Assembly: GCF_000787575.1 (NCBI RefSeq)
Contig: NW_012236521.1
Coordinates: 266,924 to 330,923 of the forward strand
Direction: 5' to 3'
DNA length: 64,000 nucleotides
From: Acytostelium subglobosum LB1
Taxonomy: Eukaryota > Evosea > Eumycetozoa > Acytosteliales > Acytosteliaceae
Translations under genes and position numbers: made by a program
Shown here: positions 11,331 to 23,300 of the stretch, in pieces
Position numbering within the stretch: the stretch's first letter is position 1
Layout of the letters: the number at the start of each line of letters is the position of its first letter
The notes under the pieces: model-generated
Told to the model about the DNA's origin: nothing
The model's database searches: none
The model's input: the letters and a program-made list of their open reading frames with translations, nothing else

Positions 11331-11501
11331 CTATAATCATCATTCATGTAAATAAACTTTAACATTGATCAAGGGTTGTTCAGTGAACATCACTCTCTCA
11401 ATTAAATGATTTTCAGACAACAATGTTTCACAAGTCATTTCGAATCAAACTGATCACTTTTAATTATATTAATACAGATACTACCTCAACAACAACACAA
11501 G

Positions 11502-12758
11502 ATGATAAGAGGTATGAGTAATCGAACTACATTACTATCAGTTGGTATAGTACTGTTGTTAGTATGCCAGATGACCAATGCTCTAAGATCAGGTGATCTA
11601 GTTAGATTGTCAAAGAAGAGTATACATGATATGGTATGTTGATCCTGACAACATCATCATCAACAACAACAACAAAAACGTATGATAATAATATGTCTAA
11701 CGGGATCAACAACAATAAATAGAAAGCAACTGATTGGACTGATGTCAAGGCCAAGTACTCACCAAGGTTCAAGATTGACAAGACAATCACATTGGCATCA
11801 TTGACCTCTGTTAATCTAACTAAACACTCATTATATAAGATGTATGTAACAGAGACATTAACGTCTATAATCAACCAAGTTGGTCTAACATACTTATCAC
11901 CTGTCATGTAGACAGTTTGCCTTCTTTGACAAGTTCCCAACGACATGGATCACTGTAGCAAATGGCAATGGTACATTCTTGAATCACATCGAGTTCACAT
12001 TCCTTTATTCAAACGACAAGATTGTTGATGTCAAGTATATACTAGATTGTAAGTTATGATGGATGGGATGCTAGCAAGAGTACAAAGATACAAGTTGGGT
12101 TACTAACATACACACTTACATGTATAGACAATGATGAAGAAGAACATCATGGAGTCAAACCAGAACATTTTTATCTAATATACAAATGGCAACAGATAAA
12201 GGACAAGGATATCACAATGGGACTGTTCGTCCTGTTCTTCACTGGAATTGCTCTCAGTGGCTTCATCTTCACTTACAATGCCATGAGGTTCCAGTTTGAG
12301 TTTGGTTCATCATCAAAGTGAGTAGTGGCCTGGCGAGGACAGACAGGCCAGGACACGAGACGACTTGGACTGACCATCACCATCACTACCATGAATACAG
12401 GAAACGAAAGCAACAACAACAATTACCAACAACATTCAATCAAGGATATCAATCAAATAACTCATGGAAGACAATGTCACCAGCATCGTCATCACCATCA
12501 TTGTCCTCAACAACAGCAACATCAAATGTATATAACAACAACAACAACAACACAGAACAAGTGGTGCACTCTGATGGCAATCAATCACCTGGTCTCAATA
12601 TTAGAAGCAGTATCAGTGGCGATCACTTTGGTTTCGAGACTGTGTCACTGGCAGAGGTAGAGTCACCGCCTCATCAGCTACATCATCGACAGCATGACTC
12701 TCCACCTGCTGCCGGTACATCTCAACCCTACACAAATACAAGCAACAAGGACGATTGA
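11502..12758 (+). CDS. Type I single-pass membrane protein with low-complexity cytoplasmic tail, about 311 aa
   Basis: Five exons (11502-11633, 11723-11841, 11912-12048, 12128-12317, 12401-12758) join with matching phases to 936 nt. A signal peptide (LLSVGIVLLLVCQMTNA, residues about 11-27) leads into a luminal or extracellular domain of about 130 residues. A transmembrane helix follows (MGLFVLFFTGIALSGFIFTY), then a 125-residue tail rich in Ser, Asn, Gln and His (KKRKQQQQLP near its start). The last intron is supported by a GTGAGT donor at 12318 and a TACAG acceptor at 12400; without it the protein would stop at FGSSSK. The luminal domain (IQFAFFDKFPTTWITVANGN) is not one I can name. Confidence 0.75.
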
Positions 12759-12842
12759 TCGTTTGACTGATCGATTGATAAGATATTTACAAGATACTCG
12801 GATGTTTATTCGGTTGATTGTGATGAGATGGCCACCTCATCA

Positions 12843-13214
12843 TCAGGCGATTGGCTCGATTTGGCTGTCAAACAGTTGACTGTAGTGATCCAGACAGGAT
12901 AGACGCGGACTGACATCCTGCTTCTTGGGGAATATGCCGACGATGAATACTTTGTTTGCTCGCACTACGATACATCCTTTGGTATCGCTGTGTCCAAACA
13001 CCTTGGACTTGTCCTTGACGTAGATGTTGTAGTTCTCGCCCATCAACTTGATCGACTCGAACTTCTTTTGCTTCTTATAATTGTTCAACATTGTCTCGAC
13101 CTCGCCAGGCTCTGGCAACTTGTTGTACGCTACCAACTTGCCATCCAAACCAACTACCAACACATTGGCAAACAATTCATTTCCAAGGAATTCCTTTATA
13201 ATTGATTTACTCAT
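12843..13214 (-). CDS. Profilin-like protein, 123 aa
   Basis: A single-exon gene of normal profilin length. The pattern matches the profilin fold: start MSKSIIKEFLGNELFANVLV, then VVGLDGKLVAY. The C-terminal half runs IKLMGENYNIYVKDKSKVFG, then KGCIVVRANKVFIVGIFPK, matching the beta strands around 'YG.KG..G.I.VKT..AILIG.Y' of canonical profilins. Profilins bind actin monomers and poly-proline proteins at the cell cortex. It is clearly divergent: the N-terminal Trp of the poly-Pro site (MSW) is absent and the last helix (SCLDHYSQLFDSQIEPIA) is atypical. It may therefore be a paralogue with altered ligand binding. I am confident of the fold but less so of the function. Confidence 0.75.
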   Translation of the reverse strand: MSKSIIKEFLGNELFANVLVVGLDGKLVAYNKLPEPGEVETMLNNYKKQKKFESIKLMGENYNIYVKDKSKVFGHSDTKGCIVVRANKVFIVGIFPKKQDVSPRLSCLDHYSQLFDSQIEPIA

Positions 13215-14048
13215 TATGTATTATTATGATATAAATTTATATGTTTGATGTATGTAAGTGATTGATTGATCGATGTGATTGAATGATGTGTGATTGAATG
13301 GAGTATGATCACATGATGTCGAGATGTGATTGAACTTTGGATTGAAGAATATATATTCATTCAATATTAACTGCCAGCCAAGAAAACCAAGCCATTCTAA
13401 GCTATGCCCTTGTTTGGGCCCACCTCGACTGGCTGCTGGTATGGTCAACATCATCAACACCTACATCACAGCCAACACGGCCAACACAACCAACACAACC
13501 AACACAACCAACACAACCAAACACACAATCATCATTGCCCGTAGTTATAACCAAATAAAGTGAGTGTGATTGAGTGATGGGAAGAAGGTGTGAGATAGTG
13601 CACGAGTGAGTGAGTTAGAGTGACAATGGAAACACAAGTAAGATGATCGGTATGCATACCACCTTTCTACACAGGGTACACCACACTCATATGATCATGA
13701 ATATTGCCATCTGATTGTGTGTGAATAGATCTGTTCAATGGGTGTGGTGTCGATTCAACAACTTGGTTTATGGGCAAACCATCAATCATCGTCATAGATT
13801 GTGAAAAGGCATCATAAATTGAAATCTATGAATGATTGATTGATTGATTTAATGTTGGTAATATATTATAATTTGTAGTAAACATTTGTTATTCTTCTTG
13901 TATAATAAATTATGATCAGAAGTTTGTTTGTAAAGTTTACAAAACTATTAATAGATTGAAAATGGGAGACAGGTTTTTTTTCAAACTTTTGAAGGAAGTT
14001 CCAGGACATTGATGTTATTTATTTTGGAATGATTCCAATAAGGTTTAA

Positions 14049-14079
<31 letters not shown>

Positions 14080-14573
14080 GATTAATAATATATCCCATTA
14101 TATTTGACAATTATCTGATTACTGTGTATGATAGACATAATAATGAGTATTATGTGATAGGTGGGGTGTGTGGTAACGATGTTCTTATTCTCGCAATCCA
14201 CTGAAACAATGCTTTCACTCGTTTTTTAATCATTATTTCGTCTTGAGACATTTTATAGTTAGCTTAAACATTATTATTGTTAATCTAGACAGATAGACAT
14301 ACATACATATATACATTTAAACGAGACTCTAGAGAATATAAACTTAAGAAGATTGAGTGTTATAAAGCAAACCATTATATATATATTATTTATATAAGAT
14401 AGGATAAGCAGACAGACAGCATCATCGTGTCTGAAACAGTGTGACAAGCTTGTTGTTGTGTTGTCATTGTTAATGTTGTATTTAATTATAGCAACAAACA
14501 ATCAATCAAACAATCAATCATTCATTCACACTGCTCTACTCAAAGGCAGTGTCAGTGTGTCATTCACAACACA
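13215..14573. other. 1.36 kb intergenic region with a GC island and a minisatellite
   Basis: This separates the profilin-like gene (minus) from the FHA/BRCT gene (plus), so it should hold both promoters. Most is very AT-rich, with a (AAT)n run near 14050-14078. Between about 13370 and 13455 there is an abrupt GC-rich island that is open in one minus-strand frame (reads PAASRGGPKQGHSLEWLGF) and has no obvious gene around it. A nonanucleotide minisatellite follows at 13473-13535. Confidence 0.5.
13473..13535. repeat. Minisatellite, unit CCAACACAA
   Basis: Tandem near-identical copies of a 9-base unit (CCAACACAA, first copy GCCAACACG), about six in total, on the plus strand in intergenic DNA. 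Confidence 0.85.
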
Positions 14574-17239
14574 ATGATACATCATAATCATAAACATAAA
14601 CATCATAATAAGCAACAGCATCAACAACAACAATCATCCAAACAAGAACAACAACAACAACATAAAGAACAACAACGATCAAAAAAGAGGAAAGCATCAT
14701 CAAAAGAATGTATCGATGATGATGAACTTATAACAGGAAAGGAGTTCCCCTTCTATGTCCCAATATCAGAGATGATCAAAGATGAGCAAGAACAACTAAA
14801 ACGACAAGAACAACTCAAGTTACAACAACAACAACAGCAACAACAACAGCAGCAACAACAGCAACAACAGCAACAGCAGCAGTTCGCGGCGGCGGACTCT
14901 AAGCAGATGCCAGAGCAACAGCAACAGCAACAACAACAACAACAATATATATTTGGACAAGATAATAGACCCATCGTTAATAATGAGTCTGATTATAGTA
15001 GTGGTAGCGGCGGAGGATCGTATTACACAACTCCTGTAAATACGCCCAACAAACGTCTGGCGTCAAGTCTGCCAACGACTCCATTGCGTCAACATCGTTC
15101 ACCACAACAACAACAACTTATAGATAGGTCACCGCCGTTTCCATTCGGTCATCACAACAATAATAATATATATACTCAATCAATAGCATCATGTCCACAC
15201 TCACCATCATCCGCCGCATCAACATCTGACGACTCAAACAACAACCTTATCAACAACTTAAACAACTTAAACAATGTAGCCACTTGCAAAAGAGTGTACT
15301 CGATCGATCCCAACCCAACATACATCAACAACAACAACAACAACGACAATAGCGCCATACCCGTAGCCTTCCCAAGTGGCATCAGCGGCATAAACACCAG
15401 CAACACTAACCTGAAACGATACGTCAATGCATACGCCAAGCTCATCCAACTCACCTACAACCAGCCAAGCAGGGAGCACATGATCACAAAGAAGAACTTC
15501 TCAATCGGAGGGTATGTTTGCGAATGATTGATTGAATGATTGATTGAATGATTGATTGAATGATTGATTGATCGACCCGAGCGAGACTAACAACCAATCA
15601 AACAACAGCAAGAAGAGCGATGACTTGGAGATCAATGATACATTTCGCAAGAGTTATGCGGTCATTTCGTTTCACAGTCCAGGAGTGATGTCTATTAGAC
15701 CCGTCGACTTTGGGTCAACAGCCGTCAACAATCATATCGTATTCGAGCAGACCCTTCTTACCACTGGCGATCAGATCAAGATCAGGGAGTGCACATTCGT
15801 CTTTCAATGTATGAATCACGCGGTGACTCTGGCAATCAATCAATCAATCATACTGACCAATCCATCATGATACAATAGTGCTTAGCCAATCATCAGTAAG
15901 CGATATTAGTACGGAGAAGATTATAGAGTATAGGAAGCCATCATCGTCGAGTTCCAAAAGGTCTGGCAGTCGTTCAAAACATTCGTCAAGACGACACTCA
16001 CACAACAACAGCAGTGATACAAGTAGTTGTAGCAGTAGTGGACATTCAGATTACTGCAGAGATGATGGCATTGGTAGTAGTGTGCCGACAACTGGCGAAA
16101 CGACAACGACAACTACAACAACGACATCAGCATCCGCAATCAACTCTAATTCGACACCGACATCAACATCGACTACACCAGCCACTCAATCACCAATACC
16201 ATCACCATCAATAGCAATGACAACCTCTGCCAAGACAACAACAACACCATCGTTGGCACAGATGCTGCAAGATCCAACTCCACAGCCAACAACGCCATCA
16301 GTACATACTTCACAACCACCTTCACCTTCACCATCTCCATCTCCTTCAATCAATCAACATCGACAACAACAACAACAACAACAACATGACGAACAATCAA
16401 CAACGACAAAGACAACAACACAGACACAGAGTAGCGAAACAATTGATCATGTGATGGCATCATCTGATGATGCACCAGAAACCGACAACACTGAATCACA
16501 GACCGATGGATCATCACGCTTGTTGGACGGTCTGAGTTTCTACCTGGTACAACCATTGGACAAAGATCTGAGAACGATCATCTTGAACAATGGCGGATCA
16601 ATCATAGACTCCATGGAGGAAGACAATGATACATACTACATTGTCTCAGATGGTCTGGTATTCTCCTCCTCAATCCCCACATGTTACCAGAGGAAGAGAC
16701 GCACAGCTTTGAGATCATCATGGGTCACAGAGTCCATTCACAAAGTAAGTTATCTTGTTGGCCGTCCATTACATAGATTGCTAACAATATAAACCAATCA
16801 TATACAACAGAAGGAACTACTGCCAACCGATAACTATATATTCAAAGTGGTCAGACTCAAACTCTCAAGCATTAAGATATCAGTAATACCTTTGATGGAG
16901 ATGGAGACCAGCAATAACAACAACAGCCAACAAAAACAACATAGATCACTAGCGGAGTATTATCATCGCGAGCTTCATTTCCATGGTGCCAACACGATTG
17001 ATTTTGGATCGCGACACATCGAGAAACCTACCTACTACTTATCAATCGATGGCAACACGTCTGAACAGTATATGGACCTACTTCGACAATATGGAATCAC
17101 CAATGAGAATGTTCTGACCCTTCAATGGTTTAGAGCATGTCTGGAGCAACAGAAGAATATCAATCCTCTCTCCGACCCAACCTATTATTTATTCAAGAAG
17201 GAGGGTGGCAGAAGAGGTGGCTTCATTAAACCAAAGTGA
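14574..17239 (+). CDS. FHA-domain protein with C-terminal tandem BRCT-like region, about 810 aa
   Basis: Four exons (14574-15511, 15609-15808, 15879-16744, 16811-17239) give 2,433 nt in frame. The N-terminal 300 residues are His/Gln/Asn-rich, with a CAA/CAG-coded Gln tract at about 14820-14945. An FHA domain spans exons 1-2: YAKLIQLTYNQPS..KKNFSIGGKKSDDLEIND, then KSYAVISFHSPGVMSIRP and IKIRECTFVFQ. It resembles the FOXK-type FHA, but the usual phosphothreonine-binding SxxH is not obvious. A long Ser/Thr/Pro linker follows. The C-terminus has a BRCT repeat (LLDGLSFYLVQPLDKDLRTI..GGSIID, RSSWVTESIHKKELLPTDNY) and a second BRCT-like unit ending LTLQWFRACLEQQKNI. FHA plus paired BRCT is the plan of NBS1 and MDC1, DNA-damage adaptors. 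That role is an inference from architecture. Confidence 0.75.
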
Positions 17240-17410
17240 TACTATCTCCATCAACCAGATCATTATTCCAGACACATGGATGCAACTCCGATGAGTGAAT
17301 TGGTCCTGGCAATTATGTGTTATTATTACAATTTATGTCTAATGGGTTGGACGAGGCGGAGGAGGAGGTGGAGACGTAATCATCATATGTTTGTTTGTCT
17401 CTAATTGTGT

Positions 17411-18749
17411 TTAATGATCATTGATCAATGTTATCAGTTCGATGACCATTGCTATCAGTGGTACGTATGGTGCAAGAGGTGGATACATTCTCATCACAGG
17501 CAATGCTTTGTTCAATCCATTGATGATCTTATGTCTATTCTTCTTGATTAGTTTCCAAATGTCCAATGTCAATGCTGCAGCACGATCTTGGAACTTCTTA
17601 TCGTTACTCAGACTTTGTTGTTGTAATTGTAGTTGAGCTTGTTGTGATTGTTGTGGGACATTGAATGAGTATGGTGGACTGCCAGGTGTATAGTTATAAG
17701 GTGACATCATGTTTGGACTACTATAGTTGACTTGTTGAATAGCATTATTCATAGTCTGTCGAGTACTTTGTTCGAGGAGTAGTTGATCAAGCTCACATAT
17801 CTTATCACGATGTTGATTGAGCATTGATTGCATCTGCTCCAATTGTTCAATGAGTTCCATCACAACTTCGTTATCATTGTTAACTACGGGTGCAGGACAC
17901 AATAGATCCTGAGCTCTTTCAACAGTGTCCACTTTGCTTGTTGAAGGACAAAAGATTGAGTCACAAGTAATAAGATGTTGCCAAAGTATATGTCTTGATG
18001 CTTCCCTCATTTGTGCACTGATTGATTGATAACCATTATCCAATCCACAACACAATGGTAAGTTATTGACAAACAGTACCCTGTTACATTCATTTGCAAT
18101 GTCGCTCTATGTTTGATTGATTAATCGAATGAGTAGTGAGTTGGATAGATTCCAGAGTGTTGATATCTGTATAAACATGCATACTATTATTGGGTCATTC
18201 TTGATGGATTGATGTTCAGCCAGCACTCTGTCATTGTCCATGAAGAAGTATGAGTTGGTACGTACGATTGTAGTGTACTTTGCAATGTTAGGTGACAATA
18301 AGGTGGTCAACAGGTTGAATGCCTGTATCTCCAAGTCTGTTATCCGATTGTTGATTACGAATAGCACTTGATGTATTCCACCATTATCATTGATCAGTTT
18401 GTTACAGGCAATATTCAAGTCATTGATGATGTCCTCATTGGACATGCCAGTACTGCCAAGACCACATGAATCAACTATATTCAAACTAATATCATTTGAT
18501 TCGATTGATAGTGATGACGAGTGATACTTATAACATGTTGTCTGTGTTCTACATCCATTGCCTTCACCAAACACATCACTGATGATGTCATTATTGTTGT
18601 TACAGAGGACGTTACAAAGGGTACTCTTGCCACTTCCTTAAATGTTTGATTGACAACATAATTAGTATTAAGTTAATATGTATAATAGGTTGAAAAAAAT
18701 AGATGTTACCAGTCCTCCCAAATACAAGTATATTTCTATCTGATACCAT
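17411..18749 (-). CDS. AIG1/GIMAP-type GTPase, about 395 aa
   Basis: Three exons (18749-18710, 18636-18185, 18106-17411) join to 1,188 nt. The short first exon ends inside the P-loop, which reads across the splice as FGRTGSGKSTLCNVL. G2 lies in the Thr-rich CRTQTTC and G3 is IVDSCGLGSTG. The helix HQVLFVINNRITDLEIQAF and the strand KYTTIVRTNSYFF with following segments match the AIG1 family, where a conserved box sits between G3 and G4. After the G domain comes a coiled-coil segment (LIEQLEQMQSMLNQHRDKIC), a Gln/Pro-rich stretch and a hydrophobic C-terminus (YPPLAPYVPLIAMVIELITL). That end could anchor the protein to a membrane, as in several GIMAPs. Its cellular role is unknown. Confidence 0.8.
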
Positions 18750-18925
18750 TGAAACTTATACAAATGAAAGGTCACAGAGTGGATCTGATCAAACTTGGAT
18801 AGAATCACTTTTACAAATAAATTTGGTTGAAAACCATCAACTCTGAGTTGTTATGATTTAATATTATTTATTATTATATTTTAATATATAAATTCACAAT
18901 CCTATCATAACAGATTAAGACTTCA

Positions 18926-19347
18926 ATGACTTGCCCAATACTCACATCGAAGGAATTAGCAATACGCCGTCATAGCTTGAGAGTAGTCTCCATGAATGAA
19001 ATTTCCCCAAACTGTTTCTTGCTTGTTGGATCATTTGAGATCAGAGTAACGTCACATCGCCAATTGGGGGATGCTATACAAGACATATATATACAAGACA
19101 TTCAATTGAATCGTTTCAGGGGAAGGACTATCCATTTGAATCTGCATTTTGTAATGACAAGGAAGAGGTAATTCTCCTATTCTTCGAAGCTGAAGTACGA
19201 GATGAAACATATTTTGGAGTTTATATCATGCAAGAGAACAAGATAATATGTTCTATATCTAAATATATTAGTATAGATGGAATACCCATATTGGAATGTT
19301 CCAGATTATATAGAATAATGGGACTCTCAGAAGAAGAATTTGAATGA
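18926..19347 (+). CDS. Orphan small protein, about 115 aa
   Basis: Two exons, 18926-19045 and 19120-19347, join in phase 0 (GTAACG donor, TTTCAG acceptor). The first reads MTCPILTSKELAIRRHSLRV; the second continues GKDYPFESAFCNDKEEVILL and ends RLYRIMGLSEEEFE. The second exon is strongly coding-like, and its frame stays open across the intron only as far back as a TGA at 19036-19038, which is what revealed the splice. There is no signal peptide, membrane segment or low-complexity tract. I do not recognise the family. Confidence 0.6.
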
Positions 19348-19470
19348 TAGTTGGGACTTCAGTCAAGGTTAAGTCCATCTATTAATAGTAAATAAAATTA
19401 TTCAAGAGAGATTTAAAGTGTTGAGAACAATCTGTTCATAATATTTTAATTGTAGGAGCAACTTTAGATA

Positions 19471-19790
19471 TTAACAAATGTTGGCCTTTACACATGTGTC
19501 AACTACTGTGCAACCATTGACAGTGACATTGATATGAACATCAGCATTAATATGGAGGTCTGGAAGACATGGGAGACATCCAAGGAGGTTGGCACTCTTA
19601 TTGGATCCTTGCATGGTAACACCAGATGAAGATGATCCAATAATAGCGTTGGACATGCCCATCGAGGAGGCAGTTGGGGTCAAGTTCTTCATAGCGGCTA
19701 TAATATTAGGAATTAAATTAAAGTTAGAATAACAATTATAAATATATATAAATCTTTCATTTTTATTTAGTACTTACCAATGATAGTCAT
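19471..19790 (-). CDS. hssA/B-like small Ser/Gly/Cys protein, 79 aa
   Basis: The first exon encodes only MTII plus one base (19790-19778). After an intron of 80 nt the second exon (19697-19471) encodes the rest: AAMKNLTPTASSMGMSNAII, a Ser/Gly-rich core, then NLLGCLPCLPDLHINADVHI and a C-terminus with two further Cys. A short MT-I-start exon followed by an early intron, small size and Ser/Gly/Cys richness are hallmarks of the dictyostelid hssA/2C/7E-like families, which are abundant in developing cells. The biochemical role is unknown. The His/Asn/Val alternation near the end (HINADVHINVTVNGC) predicts beta structure. Confidence 0.65.
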
Positions 19791-20366
19791 TTTGATTGAT
19801 TTAGTTAATTAGATATTAGTTAATTGATTTGATGATATTATTCAATACCAAAATCAAGTATTTATATGTTTTGGATTATCACAACTCTTAAAATTGATTG
19901 ATCTACAAATACTTTATAAGGTCATTATCCGTCAAAAGGAAGATATTTGTTCCTTGAATTATATGTTGATTCTGACCAACCACATCACACTTGTCCATCA
20001 TGCCAATCACTACAACACACCACTAACCCAACAAACACATAACTCAACATATTCACAACATCAATCAGATATAATAGTGTTCTATCTGTTTAACAGTTAT
20101 AACCCACTTTTAAAGTAATCAATTAAGTGGAGTGGATGTAGATGACAAGTTGTTGTAAATACGAATGTTGTTGTTGTTGATGATTGTTGTTGTTGTTGTG
20201 ACAACTGACTGTTAACCTTTGTTTATTTGAGCACAAACATCTCTGTTCTGGCTTGATAGTTGTTGTTGTTGTTGTTGTTGGTCCATCGGTATGTCGAATG
20301 ATGTGAGGTGTGATGATGTAAGTGTAGGTGTAAGTGTAAGTGTATATATATTATCGTCCGGTCCAT
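19791..20366. other. Intergenic, AT-rich with GTT/TTG runs
   Basis: Upstream of the hssA-like gene and downstream of exportin-T. It has several (TTG)n stretches at about 20165-20280. I see nothing coding. Confidence 0.5.
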
Positions 20367-23300
20367 TTACTTCTTGGATGATTGTTGTTGCTGTTGTTGT
20401 TGTTGCTTGAGGTTCCTAATAAATAGTTTAAAGAAGTCTTGGAAATCCTTCAATGGTACTGTGACGGGTAGAAGGCGGGCAAACTGCTGAGCGACCTCGG
20501 GTGAATGTATGTTGATCTGGGCCAGATAGACACCGCCAAGGTAGTTGATAAACTCGTCGCCATATCGCTGCGAGATGATCTTGAGCGACTTGGCAATCTC
20601 CATCACCAACTGATTCGAGGCAAAGTCGGCAGTGTTGAACGATGGCGCCATCGGCACCTGGAAGCACGTCGGTATGATCTGGCTGTAGACAAACTTGTCA
20701 AAGCCGTCCACCTGCTTGGGTCCGCCGCGGCCAAACTCGTCGATGAGCCGCTTGAGAATCGAGAACGACGTCTTTTGCACGCTGTCGCTGGTGCTGCACG
20801 TGCAGCCATTGATGATCGACGTCAGGATCTGCGGCAGCGTGTTGATGTTGAGCGGCGATGTCAGCGTGGCCGCCAGTGCATTGTTCAGGATGGACAGGAT
20901 GAAGGAGTAGTAGGACTTTTGCAACTCGAGGTAGCTGCGTCCCTCGTCCGTGTTGGGCTCGGGAGGACGGGGCAAGTCCATCGACTTGTACAGTCTATAA
21001 ATGATCTGTTGCAGCAAATCGTTGATCAAAGTGTTCAACTCCTCCTTGTACTTGGCCATCAACTGATTGACATATAATATGAACTCGACCAACTTCTCAA
21101 TGCTGTTTGTATGATTCAACAACGTTGACAATATCTCTGGTAGCATTGGCTTGAGGTCATTGCCAAGGCAATCAACCATTCTGTGCATGTAAAAGAATGT
21201 CTATATGTTTGTTTGATTGTTTGGATGATGGTCAGTCAGTGAGTGATTGGTCGCAACATGGTTTGATGTTTGTGTGTAGACATGGACATACCCTCGAGAT
21301 GATCTCCTCATTGTGTGGAAGCAGCTTGGGTAGGAGGAGAATGACTTTGAGCGACTTGATAAAGTATGCCTTGTAGGAGTGTGGTTCGGGCTTGAGGTTG
21401 CCAGTCGAGTTGTTGATCGGTGTGAATCCTTTGCTGAATGTTCCAATTGCACTGATCAATTGGATGAGCTGAGTGCCATGGATTGGCTGTTCTTTGGTAT
21501 CTGTTTTGTACAATCCCTTGGTCACTATCTCCTCCATTCTCATATATGGATTAAGTAGTATTTTCTGATGTGATTGGTTAGTGATGGTCACTCGTGGACT
21601 ATCTTAAGGTGAATGGATGGTATCATACCTCGACATAGTTCTGCTCTTCTTGGGGTGGCAGGGAGGCACCTCCAATCAAGAAGCCAAGTGATTCGTAAAA
21701 GTTGAGTTGCTCGTCGAATGGTACTTCCTTCTGTATCTCGTATGATATGATTAAATGGTTCTGGTTTGTGATTGATTGAGTGAGTGAGTGAATGAATGAA
21801 GGAGGACTGGTGGTTGCTTGACATACCTTTAGCGCTTCGATTATATTGTTGATGTAGGGGAAGAGTTGGGTCTTGAGCTGCTTGACCAACTTATTTAGTA
21901 GGTAGCCAGCTCTGCTTCGCACCAGTGTGTTGCTGTTGAGTAGTCCGCGTTGATCCAAGAATGCCGACAGGATCATTCCCAAGTTCTGCGGATCATGTGG
22001 AACGTACTTGGCATAACGTACCACTGTCTCAAAGTAGGTCAGCGATACAATCTGATGGAGCTCAAATGTGATGATCCCTGTGATTGATTGATTGATTGAT
22101 TGATTGAGTGAGTGATACTTGGAATCCACACAATCCAAATGAATTATTACTTACTGCTGCCTGCCAGGAGTATGACCATTGAGCCAAAGAACTTCTCGAA
22201 TGGCTTCATTGTGTCCTCGGGTGTGGCGGTGATACCCTCACCCATTTGGAATAAAAGGTAGATGGCCACCTCGATGTCTGTGAACTGGTAGTGATCTGGG
22301 TCTTGTGTGATGTTGGCGATCATTGTCTGGACGAAGGAGCCCACCATCTCTGGACAAATCCTAAAGATGTTCCTGAACTGATTGGACAAGTCCTTGCGGA
22401 ACTCTGCAAACTGAACCTCATCCTCTCCCTCTGGATTGCCAAAGTCAAACTCCTTCTTATATTTCATCTTGTTGCGAATGATCTGTACCAACAATGTGAC
22501 GTGTTGCAACTGCTTCTCATTCAATGGCTTGACATTCTTGAGCTGTAATGTTTGAGTGAGTTAGTGTCTGTGAGTGAGTGATTGAGTGGAAGGCATGGAA
22601 ATTACCTTTGTGATGTATAATGCAGAGAATGGCATGACTGTGGTGGAGACCTCATTGTACTCGTTGTTGAGGAACTTGACAAGCAGCTCTAAAAAGTCGT
22701 CCAATAGCTTGTCTGCTCCCTCCACTCTCTTCTCCTGGTTTCCAGCCTGTGTACACGTGTCGCGAGGTTGTTAGTCCATCATCCTGATTATGGTAATCAA
22801 TCAATGAAACAATCAATCATCATCAATAACATACCACTGATTCCAGACCCCTGAGCACCTCCATACCAGTCAGGTTGACCAGACTTCCAATCTTGACGAC
22901 AAAGTCCAAATCGTCAAGGGCCACCAGGTTGACAATGTCCTTGATCTGAAGCTTCTGGATCAATAATAACTTTGAACTTGGATCCATACCCTTGTAAATG
23001 ATCTCCTTGAAACAGTCGCATACCTCTTCGCGCAGAGGCATCACATTCAATAGCTTGAAGAACAGTTGGATGAACCTGTCGTTGACAATCAGATTGATAT
23101 CTATCCATCCTGTTTGTTTGTTTGTGATTGATTGATTGAATGATTGAATGTTGTCAATGCCATGCCATTCCATCCCATCCTAATAATAATAATCCTTACC
23201 AACATAATGCTTGATGTTCTGCAATGCCATGTTTGCCAAGTGAGGATTGGTTTGGTGATAGTGGACCAGTATCTCGTACCATGACGATACGATGTCCTTG

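Noticed and set aside
19894-20118. Plus-strand ORF of 74 codons
   Set aside because: AT-rich intergenic composition with no splice or start support.
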